Of a stretch of DNA of 64,000 nt, positions 32,543 through 42,536 are shown piece after piece. Position numbers and translations under genes: made by a program. Source of the DNA: Yponomeuta sedellus (lineage: Eukaryota; Arthropoda; Insecta; Lepidoptera; Yponomeutidae); the NCBI GenBank assembly GCA_934045075.1, contig OW203736.1:18798805-18862804 (forward strand), given 5' to 3'. How positions within the stretch are numbered: position 1 is the stretch's first letter; each line of letters begins with the position of its first letter. The notes under the pieces were generated by a model. It did no database searches, was not told the origin of the DNA, and saw only the letters and a list, made by a program, of their open reading frames with translations.

Positions 32543-35051
32543 ATGTCTGACGTTGACGTCGATCTGTTTATATCTTCGGTTCAGGAACACCGTTGTTTGT
32601 GGGATACTAGTGACGAAACCTATAAAGACAAATTTATAAAACAAGAAGCATGGAAAAGCATTTGTGAGATCGTTTATGTTGATTACAAGGAAAAAAACTC
32701 AACCGAAAAATCAAAACTGGGTAAGTAGTAACATAGTATTGTCTTAGGTTTACGCGATCACTATTCACAATAAAACTACAATTTTTACTGTAGTAAAAAC
32801 GTAAAAATCTGATCCGCGGTTTAAATTGTAAAAATTGTAGTTTAATGTAAGTAGCATGTATCTTTTTTTTTTTAATCATATGAAATACACCATTTATTTT
32901 AATGCCCTATGCAAAAGATTTTCTCTAAGTTAAAATTATATTTTTTCTCGCGCTCTTATTCAAAAAGGTAAACAAATACTATAAATAAAACCAAATTGCC
33001 ATTTAAATTGTTTATTCGCAGTTCACAACATGTTAAATAGTTTGAATCAAATGTATTAAGGTATTATTTGTATTTTGAACTGAGTAGGTATACGAACATT
33101 CATATTTTGTTTAATTGCCAACTTAGGGCGCCAACATCACTGGAAAAGTAATTACAAAAATCATTCCGTATTAGATGTGGGCTTAAATTATTTTCATTTG
33201 CTGTGGGCAAATGCAACATTTGCAGATCAGAATCATCAAAGATAATGTCATCGGTCGCTTGTACTCCATCTCGATTCAAAACAAAGTTGTGCATTACACA
33301 ACATGCCTTGATAATGTCTGTCGCAAATTCGTATTGCACATTCATAGATCGATGAAATATGCGCCATTTATTGGCTAGGATGCCAAAAGCGCACTCGACA
33401 TATCTTCGGGCACGACTCAGTCGATAATTGTAAACTCTTTGTTGTACCGACAAATGTTTCCCTGAGTAAGGGCGCATGACGTTATTCGAAATTGAGAATG
33501 CTTCATCTCCTACAAAAACAAATGGAGTTTCATTTTGAGAACCTGGTAAAGGCTTTGGTACAGGAATAGGTAATTTGCGTGTCATAATCAAATCATAAAG
33601 TTTAGAGTTCTGGAAAACGGTGGAGTCACTTTCCTTGCCATACGCTCCTATATCGACAAAAATGAATCTATATCTAGAATCTACAAGAGCTAATAAAACT
33701 ATTGAATTATAGCCCTTATAATTGTAAAACAGTGATCCACTGTGCGCAGGACATGTAATACGGACATGTTTACCATCAAGAGCTCCTATGCAGTTAGGAA
33801 AATTTGCTTTCTTGTCAAACTCAATAGCGACATCTTCTAGAACCTGTTTTGTTATAGGAGGTATATTTTGACTTGATAGATGTTTCCATATGGCGCGACA
33901 AACTGTCCTTACAATTTTTGCTATTGTACTTGCTCCTCGGAAGTAATTCGTATGCATGGTTTTAAAGTCACTGCCGGTTGCTAGAAATCTAAAATGAAAT
34001 AATAATTAGTAGGCAAATAATAAAATAATACAAATGTAGGTATAATCAAACTCAAACTGCGCAGGTAATAGTGTTGCTAAAGGAATAGATTTTCAAAGAT
34101 AGACAGGTAGTTTTTCAAAGAAGTACTCAAGAAATATTTTACATTATGGTTGTTCTAGGCAACGTCAATCAGTTTTTAACTTGCCTAAGTCAAGAAAAAG
34201 CAGAAAATTGTTCTTTTTCGGCGGCCAGCCATTTATATGAAATTGGATGGACCGAAAGTACTTATGAAAGTTATATCAAATTTTATATGTAATTTTATAT
34301 GTAGTATAAATGGAATCTAGGGAATTTTAGTCTTTATTACTATTTTTCACTTGTGAAGTTATTTGTTGCAGGTAATGATTTAGTCAAGAAGTGGAAGGCC
34401 ATAAAAGATAATTTTGCTAAATATCAAAAAAAACTAAAAGATGCCAATCGATCAGGAGCTGGAGCTGCAAAAATTAAAGAATATCACTTGAATAAACAAT
34501 TACAGTTTTTGAAAAAGGTTTCACAAAATGCAACTGATTCCAGTTTATGTGTAGCGGAAGGAGATATTGAGAATGAAATAACGGCATTGCCTCGTTATAA
34601 AAGTCAACCACGAAAACGAAAGGCAGATGATAAGGATGATATTGAAGAAGATTTATTGGCAATATTAAAAACACCGGAGAATAGACATTTGCATTTTTTC
34701 AAGGGGATTTTACCATCTCTACAATCGTTAAATGAGAATCAAACATTGATATTTCAAAGTCGGGTGCTTCAAATATTAACGGACATTCTTCAACCTTCAA
34801 TTCATCAAAATACACATCACGACTATAATCAAGAATATCAGCATCAGGGTTATAATCAAGGATATTCAACTATGAGATACGATAATACGGTTCAGAGTGG
34901 CTACCACACTTCTACTCCTAGAAGTTCGATTACTGAACAGAGGACTACCTCATCATCAAACCAACAACGTCCAATAAATTCACCATTTTTACTGGACGAA
35001 ACGTCAGCTACTTCCTATGTTTCACAAGATGAGGAGTTTGATTTTTCTTAA
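32543..35051 (+). CDS. Harbinger MADF/Myb-like DNA-binding protein
   Basis: Exon 1 (32543-32720) encodes MSDVDVDLFISSVQEHRCLW, a MADF-domain start, and ends at GTAAGTAG. Exon 2 starts after GTTGCAG at 34371 and runs from 34372 to 35051. The join is phase-consistent and gives 285 residues. The MADF domain covers about the first 110 residues (WKSICE, KKWKAIKDNFAKY). The C-terminal region has a BESS-like segment (HFFKGILPSLQSLNENQTLIF) and a glutamine- and tyrosine-rich tail. In this superfamily the partner protein binds terminal repeats and brings the transposase to the nucleus. The opposite-strand transposase lies in its intron and beyond. Confidence 0.85.
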
Positions 35052-35626
35052 ATTGATCATTACATTTTTTAAGGCCTATTAAAGTATTCTTAAAGTAAGA
35101 AAATTGTATAATGCAAAAAGCTTAATTTGATTCTGTCTTGTTTCATTTGAACCTGGCTTTGTACCACTAGGTACCCCCAAACCATGAACACTAGTGATGC
35201 AAAATTTTTATCGACACCCCGCTAGTACCACAGGTGTATAAAGCCAGGGGTACAAATAAAACTAAACATTTGATTCCGAGTGCCATAAACATCAATAAAA
35301 AAAAAATAAGAAACCTATTTGTTTTACCTTAAAGTTAAGCCCAGCATTTCCAAAGCAGTAACTGGTTTCCTTCCTTTATTTTTTTTCTTCTGTATATATT
35401 TTGATAACTCGCTTAATAGCTCTTCAAATGATGATATACTCATTCTAAAGTAGGCAACAAATTTTTTTTCGTCTATCTTTAATGCTTCGTATTTTTTAGA
35501 AAAGAACTCGCCATTTGGATTCATACCCTTACTTAATGGATGTATCCAGTATCTTCTTTGCCGTATTTTTAAGATAGAATAATGTCTTCTTAATAACAAA
35601 TAAGCAATAAGTTTATTACGATCCAT
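33100..35626 (-). CDS. Harbinger DDE transposase (DDE_Tnp_4)
   Basis: Exon 1 (35328-35626) starts MDRNKLIAYLL and exon 2 (33100-33988) completes a 395-residue protein; donor GTAAAA and acceptor TTTTAG are present on the minus strand. The catalytic core includes CIGALDGKHVRI (first aspartate), FVGDEAFSISNNVM (second) and RRYVECAFGILANKW (glutamate). The N-terminal half holds a helix-turn-helix-like region (RMSISSFEELL). Exons join in frame and no stop interrupts the sequence. It would cut and rejoin the element at TWA-like targets together with the MADF partner. Confidence 0.88.
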
Positions 35627-38600
35627 CGCAGAGAGACGTCTATCCACACTCAAAAATCACGAGAAAATGGTTACCGTACCATAATGCCCTGTTTCGCGAC
35701 GCCGCAACGCGGCAACGCAACTGCCGATTTTGGCGTTGCGGCGCCGCAAAAATAAGCAGTTTGCGTTATGTGTTTCGGCCCTATTGGACAGGCCGCACTC
35801 GAGATGAATTCGAAAGATTATTTAATCAAACTCCACTTTTAGCACAAAGGTGCTCAAATCCAAGAACTGCATTAGGTGTAATACTGGCCAAACTGAGAAC
35901 TGGAGAATCCAATGAACGACTCACCACGTTCTTCAACATGTCTCGTGCAAATCTAGAACGAAGAATGAAAATAGCTAGGGAGTGTCTGGTTAGTGATTTT
36001 GTCCCTCGCTACTTGGGATTCGACCATATTTCGAGAGAGCAGATCGTTGAAAGAAATCTAGCAGTTCCTAACGCATTGTTTGCAAATAATCAGGAAGCTA
36101 CTGTAATATGCGACGGTACCTATATGTATATACAAAAGAGTTCCAAGACACGTACAGCGTGCACAAGTACAGGAACCTTCTAAAACCATTTTTGTTAGTC
36201 ACATCCGATGGACACATTATTGAGGTTTGTGGGCCCTATGCTGCGACTACAAACGACGCAACCATTTTAAACAACCTTTTAGATGGGCCGGATAGAGTCA
36301 TTCATTGGCTGTTACAGCCGGGTGATATTTTTATATTAGACAGAGGTTTCCGCGACTCAATAGCGTCTTTAGAAAGCCACGGATATGTTGGCATCATGCC
36401 GCAATCGCAGAGCAGAAGAGGCACACAACTTAGCACACTCGATTCCAATAAATCGCGGTTGTGCACCATTTGCCGGTGGACTGTAGAAGTGGTGAATGGA
36501 CGGCTAAAACGGGATTTCAAGATTTTTCGTCATGAGTTCTGTAATCTGGCTATGAGCCATTTTTACACAGACCTTCGGATCGCTGCAGCGATAACTAATG
36601 CCTTCCATGTTGATATTATAGATCATGCCAATGCACGTGAATTTATTAATATAGCCAGAGAGCGATTGAACGTTGCAAATCATTTAGCTGAGTACGTTGA
36701 TGAAAGAAGACTAAACCGAAACAGAGTCAACTTCGAAAATATTACAGTGGTTAGCAATAATGTTGCTTCATTTCCCATGTTGACAGCAGAGGAATTGACT
36801 CTCTTTGCAGTTGGAACTTACCAAATTAAACTTGCACCCAGCTACTACAGCGAGCATATACGCAACACGGAAACATTTGTAATCCAAAACTATAACGGTC
36901 GTCTTAACGACCTTTCCGATTTTTCGATGCCGAACAGCAATGTGCAACTAATTCGAGCGCATATAAAAAGCAGACATACGTCTTCAAAAGTGTATCATTG
37001 TTATATTTTAATTGACGAGAACAATCATGGGCTCCGTTCAATTAATCATTATTGCTGTTCGTGTTTTACTGGGCGGCGAACGATCGGCAGTTGTGCTCAC
37101 GTTGTTTGCCTAGTTTGGTTTTTGGGGTGGGCTAGGCACGAAGACGTTTTGAGGCGGCCTGCTCTATTTTTAGATTCAATAATCATAGATGACGATGAGG
37201 ATGATTGATTAGCAGTGGTCGGAGTAGGTATATTGAATTAAGGTCACTGACATCAAACGTATATGTAAATATGGATACGCCTCCGAGTTTCCGGATTATT
37301 ATGATAAAAATACCGAAACATCGAAATTATTACATGAAACTAGTTAAAAATGTATCAATACTCTCAACGCTATGCTGCTAGTGGCGTAGATGACCAGAAT
37401 TTAATAGTAAAAAATGACTGGTGTGTAAAAACCTTGTTGTAGTAAAAGTGTTGGAGTAAAAGCCTAAGCATGTATAAAATGATATAATAATAATATTCAT
37501 TTCAACACACGACATCCGGCAAACAGGGTCTTTTGTCCTCTTATCTCTATGCTCAACGCATCTGACCAATTAGAATCAAGTATCCAGGATGACTCATTGA
37601 CTGTTTGTTCGAAAACAATGCGCTCGCACCGACATCCAGACCAAGTGGCTCACTCACTTATTTCGGTTCGTGGAGTGCGCTTATTTTATGTGTTGTGAAT
37701 ATCTTGACTTGACCCTGGCTTGTTTACTGTCTTCTGAAATCTACTTAAAACGACGAATTTGGCTTATAACTACGGACATCGATTACTCTTGGATTCCAAT
37801 ATTACTCTTGGATTGGGCCCATTTGAAGTTGTTTTTGTACGGGTGAGTTTTAATTATTTTCACTATTTAAGAAGGTTTTAGAACTTGGAAACAGTTAAAA
37901 AAATCACTTTATAGCAATCATCACAGCGCATGAGAGTCCGGTACGCACACCGCAGGGCTATCACCGCTTCAGTTAAAAAAAACACTTTATATGAAACAGA
38001 ATTTCATTATCGACTTTACAGTTGTGTATGTATATATTGTAAATTTAAATCTTTTTTTTAGGTGAGATATAAATAAATATGGCAAAGGTCAAGGCTGAAA
38101 CAGTGCAAAAGTGGTTATTGCACTATCCTGAGCTACTTTACGATAACGCTAGTGGCACTATATACTGTACAAAGTGTGAAAATCATTTGAAAGCTGTGAA
38201 TAGAGGCAACATTACCAAACACATTGAAGGCGCTGTACATCAAGGAAAATTTAAGAGACCGCAAGAGGAATTTTACTTCGACCTCATTAAGTTCCTGATT
38301 CTATGCAATATTCGGGTTGGCTCTTGAAAGAAGACAGTTGATTTTAATTATACGCTATTTACTGGGGGTTGCTGGTATTTAACTTGAACCATTCGCTCGG
38401 TTTTCACGACTAGGAAATGAGAATTGAATTTATTACGGAAGAAATCAATATTTAAAAACTTTGTTGAAATGGAACGTGTTTTGTTGAGTTTGTATGAGAT
38501 TAATATCAACCAATCTTTACAAATGCATATGGGATGACTGAAATGGAACGTAATCTTGCCAATGCGCCGCGCGGACGCCATTTTGTTGTTTGTCATTCAT

Positions 38601-38850
38601 TCATTTCACTCTATGATTCATTTCATTCACTCTGGGATTTCATTTCATCCCGTTTCTGTTCTGGTTGCGTGAATGTTCTCTTTTGTGGATTCTCCGATTT
38701 TTCGACGACTGGCTGTGTTACTGGACTGTTAATCGATTTCTATCACGTTGGACTTTGGCTGTGTTACTGGACCTGTTTGGATTGCTCATTCGTTGGACTT
38801 TGGCGCTCATATTGGACATTGTATTGCTCGTGATTCTGGTTACGTGCATC

Positions 38851-40501
38851 ATGGCTGATGAACCTGTGGCGGGGCCATCATCCGCGGCTGATGAACCTGT
38901 GGCAGAGCCTCAAGCCGACGAGTTTTACGACGATGGCGAATACGTCAACCGACGGTTAAACGTAGGCGAATTTCTTACAATGATGAATTTACTGCGATTA
39001 ACAAGATTATTGGGCACCAAGGAGCAATGCGTGGCTTTTTCCGAGGAGGAAGGCCTTGTAAGAAAGGAAAAAAGGTGCCCTGTACATCGGACGACTATGA
39101 AAATATCTTACGCTAACTGCAGGTCCTTGGGGTCCTTTGTTTGTTCCAAAGGCACGTGTGGCAAGAAGGGAAACCGGCGAGATGCGCGAAGAATTGGGAC
39201 GTTTTTTGAAAACACGAAAATTTCACTGAGGCACATATATTACTTAGTTTAGGCATTTTCCCAAAAATGGAGCTATGCTAAGACAATCCACGAAGACCCC
39301 TACAGGGATGAGAACCAGTCGTGTTTGGGCAATACAACAATTTGCGACTGGTTCAGCTATTGCAGAGAGGTGATAGTAATATATTTCCTGGAGAAACAGA
39401 ATAATTACATGGGAAAGATTGAAGGCCCTGGAAAAGTGGTGCAGATAGACGAATCAAAGTTTGGAAAACGAAAATATAATAGAGGTACGTAAACAACATT
39501 AGCTAAAATAAATAGGTTACAAAACAGTCCAGTTCTGATTTAGGTTCAATGGGTAACAACCCAACTTAGTGCACCCAACTTCCATGCAGTGGCTGTGGTT
39601 ACCTCCCTAGAGTGTATATGAAAAGCCGGAGGCGCGGAGGGAGTGTAGGCCCCGCCCGCCGTAACATAACCTCCGCAGCCGAAGCTGCGGAGGTGAGCAT
39701 AGGTGCAAATATTATGTTACGCAAGGGCGAAGGGCCTGCACTTCCCGCAGCGCCGGAGCAGATGCAACATCCTTTACTTTAGCTATAAGAATGCTCACCT
39801 CCGCAGCTTCGGCTTGCTGGTCGCCGATGGCGACCAGCCTCAGCCGCTTTGGTTCGCACAGGTGCAAATATTATGTTACGCAAGGGCGAAGGGCCTGCAC
39901 TTCCCGCAGCGCCGGAGCAGATGCAACATCCTTTACTTTAGCTATAAGAAACATACAATGTAGTCAGGATGTTACTTCTTTGATTAATCAATTTTATCTT
40001 AGGTGAAAAATATGTGATAAACCCATGACTTATAATATTTTTCTTTTTGTTTTAGGACGCCACATTGAAGGCCATTGGGTCCTGGGTCTAATAGAAGATG
40101 GGTCTGAAGATCTTCGGCTAGAGGTGTGCCCGGAGAATGTCAGATCGGCGGAGGTGTTGGTGCCCCTGATCCAAAAGCATGTCGAAGTGGGCACCACCAT
40201 CCACACAGATTTTTGGAGAGCTTACGACTGCTTGGAAGACTATGGATACATTCATAAAAAAGTTAAGCATTCAGATCCTGACAACCCTTTTGTTGCTGAA
40301 GACGGCACCCACACACAGAGGATCGAGTCGCAGTGGCGTGCAGTAAAAAGATATTTCAGAAAAGATAATTATAACAGTGTAGGGAACTTCTCCGATGTAA
40401 TAGTAGAATATTTGTGGAGAAGAAATATTTTTAAGTATAAAAAGGATCCTTTCTATGAATTATTAATAGCAATAAAACACATTTACAAAGTGGATCAATA
40501 A
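38851..40501 (+). pseudogene. Merlin (IS1595-like) transposase, one nonsense codon
   Basis: Exon 1 starts at ATG 38851 (MADEPVAGPSSAADEPVAEP) and includes a zinc-ribbon-like segment (CPVHRTTMK...CSKGTCGKK). An in-frame TAG at 39250-39252 interrupts it; the same frame continues with KTIHEDPYRDE and the first catalytic segment VVQIDESKFGKRKYN up to a donor at 39485 (GTACGT). Exon 2 starts after TTTTAG at 40055 with RHIEGHWVLG, followed by TIHTDFWRAYDCL (second aspartate) and HTQRIESQWRAVKRY (glutamate). The intron contains a duplicated 90-bp segment. A single stop is the only clear defect. Confidence 0.85.
39701..39949. repeat. two identical 90-bp repeats with inverted GC-rich elements
   Basis: AGGTGCAAATATTATGTTAC and the following 70 bases are identical at 39701-39790 and 39860-39949. 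Between and before them are inverted words CTCCGCAGC(C/TT)CGAAGCTGCGGAG, able to form hairpins (39671-39692, 39798-39812). All of it lies in the Merlin intron, suggesting a small non-autonomous insertion that was duplicated. Confidence 0.8.
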
Positions 40502-42536
40502 ATTTTGTTGTTTTATTTATAAATCCTCTATTAGTTTGGTTAAGAACATGAATAATTCATGCTTAAAAATAGAGTTACCGTGTCAATTTTTTTTCTGATA
40601 CAAAAACCTTCATAACTTTTAAACTATTCATTTCCTAGACTAGAAATTTTAGAGGGTAGGTCCCCTCCCCCCCCCCCCCCCAAAAACCCCCTATGAAACT
40701 GTCTTCTTTTAAGAAATTTTCCCAATATTCCTTGGTCGCAAATGAAAAATCCAGCGTTCACAGAGTTTTTTCAGAAATATATGTGCAGTACTTGTTGTTG
40801 CGTTTGTACCAATCGTAAAGTGGTTGACGAATCACAGTTACGAAAAGTTTATTTGGAGAAGTTTTATAGGAATAAAATCAATTCGATTTATGAAATTAAT
40901 AAAAATGAGAAACTATGGATATCGCTGGATGAGACAACAGACATTTTTGGTCGATACATAGTCAATTTCCTAATAAAACCATTGCATCCTAGTAATAGTG
41001 CAGGCCGGCCTTATTTGATTGCTTGTAAAATGCTAACAGCAGTAAATGGACAAACAATAACACAATTTGTACTGCAATGTCTAGAAAATTTATGGCAAAA
41101 CACTTTTGAAGCGAAAGTTGACAATATTTTAATGCTTTGCACTGACAGTGTAGCGTACATGCTATCTGCAGGGCGAAATTTAAAACATTACTTACCTGAA
41201 ATGAAGCATGTGACATGTTTGGCGCACGCTCTTCATCGTGTAAGTGAGCAGATAAGGTCAGAATACAACGATGTTGATATGTTGTTAAAATGTTAAAAAA
41301 GTATTTTTAAAGGCTCCTAGTAGGGTAAACATTTTAAAAGAAAAATATCCTGACTTACCGTTGCCTCCGCAACCAGTCATTACCAGATGGGGTACTTGGT
41401 TACAGGCAGCATCTTACTACGCTCAACATTTAGATAAAATAAAAGAAGTTTTATCCTGCTTGAGCAGTTCTGATGCTATAGCCATACGAAACGCAAAAAA
41501 CATTTTGGAAAAACAAAATTTAGAAAATGATTTAAAATATATTGAAGAAAATTACTCTATTATACTACTAGCCCTAAAAGAGTTACAAAAACAAAATTTA
41601 TCTCTAGCTGATTCACTTTTAGTATTTGATCAAGTAAGGGCTACGCTTAACGAGTGCAATAATGAGAATATAAAAAATAAAATAGAATCAGTTATGGAAC
41701 GAAATCCAGATTTAGATACAATTAGAGAATACAGCGAGAGTATTGAAAAAAACGTAGCAAATAATCAGAAACTTTATTTCAAATTCGCTCCATTGACATC
41801 TACAGATGTTGAACGATCATTTTCCACTTACAAATGGATCTTAGATGATGAAAGAAATAGCTTAAAATTAGAAAATATTGAAAAAAATATAGTTATTTAT
41901 TTTAATTGTATAGAGACAGAAAATCAAAATGTAGAACTTGTAACCGATGAGGATTAAAAATAATTATTTTTAATAAAACTGTAATGATTATTTGTAAGGT
42001 ACTTGCGGGTATCAAGAGCCGCCGTGTAATAAGAGCCACTTGTACAAAAACATAATTCCAGCATTCATATTACATTCATTTTTTGCACACATGCAAAGGA
42101 CCAATAGGAATGCTTATATTCGCGGCCGGAACATCGCGCGATCGGCCATCTTGTTAGTAGCCACGATTCCGTCCAGCGAGTTAGTCCACGTCACTTGTTG
42201 CTAAAATTTTCTCCAAAAAACCTTCAAATTGTGCGGTAAATACTATAATATTCAGATATTTGATGTTCTTATGGAATAAATAGAGGATCGAGGTAAATTA
42301 CCAAGGTAAGTGTGTCAATTTTACGATGATTTTACTATTCTTTTACACTAAAATTTAAAAAAATAATCTTATCGCCTAATAAGGGCCACATCCAGGCGGG
42401 TATATAAGACCGGCCCTTGTTAAACATAAGAGTTGTCAAGATTTTCTAATAAATAAATTTATTATAAGATCTATTTAATGCACGTTGATTTTAAAATAAA
42501 TGGGCTAATGTTTCTTTGCTATTACAGGATATAATC

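Larger units (their letters stand above)
32354..35781. mobile_element. PIF/Harbinger transposon with two genes
   Basis: Terminal inverted repeats GGGCCGAAACACATAA lie at 32354-32369 and, inverted, at 35766-35781. A 3-bp duplication TAT flanks them (32351-32353, 35782-35784), and the interrupted host frame continues exactly across the insertion. Subterminal GC-rich GTTGCGGCGCCGC motifs occur at both ends. It encodes a MADF protein rightward and a DDE transposase leftward, the usual two-gene design of this superfamily. Both genes can be read complete with one intron each, so it may have been active recently. Length 3,428 bp. Confidence 0.92.
31022..37208 (+). pseudogene. DDE transposase with SWIM-like zinc motif, interrupted by Harbinger
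   Basis: Exon 1 (31022-31162) encodes a CLFCDRS motif and ends at GTAAGT. Exon 2 starts after TTTCAG at 31808 with ITFNNEEYLCHTCW and runs to 32353, where a PIF/Harbinger element begins. Coding resumes at 35785 in the same frame. Catalytic candidates are the aspartates in VICDGTYMYI and FILDRGFRD and the glutamate in TVEVVNGRLKRDF. The C-terminus has a C-x-C...C-x-H zinc pattern (YCCSC, GSCAHVVC). A frameshift occurs near 36140, after the first catalytic aspartate. The fold is DDE_Tnp_4-like, but I cannot place the element in a named superfamily. It ends in an acidic tail (DDDEDD), four bases before the hAT at 37213. Confidence 0.75.
38314..40722 (+). mobile_element. Merlin superfamily transposon
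   Basis: An 8-bp duplication CAATATTC flanks it (38306-38313, 40723-40730). Terminal inverted repeats share CTT(G/A)AAAGAAGACAGTT near both ends (38323 region and inverted near 40700). The encoded transposase is of IS1016/IS1595 type, which defines Merlin, and the hAT reading frame continues exactly outside the insertion. Length 2,409 bp. A cytosine homopolymer lies at 40665-40681. Confidence 0.9.
38079..41957 (+). pseudogene. hAT transposase, split by Merlin and frameshifted
   Basis: The first part (38079-38313) starts MAKVKAETVQKWLLHYPELL and has a BED-like finger (CTKCENHL...NITKHIEG). It is cut by the Merlin element. From 40731 the frame resumes with PAFTEFFQKYM, SLDETTDIFGRYIVN and LCTDSVAYMLSAG, a hAT catalytic core. 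A frameshift near 41296 leads to the last part with TRWGTWLQAASYY and the dimerisation end (STDVERSFSTYKWIL). The pattern resembles CGG-repeat-binding-like hAT transposases. Not functional. Confidence 0.85.

Noticed and set aside
39703..40006. Repeated peptide frames in the Merlin intron
   Set aside because: They derive from the duplicated 90-bp segment and lie between clear splice sites.
40665..40681. Cytosine homopolymer as a structural signal
   Set aside because: A simple run near a transposon end with no partner; its length may also be uncertain in the assembly.
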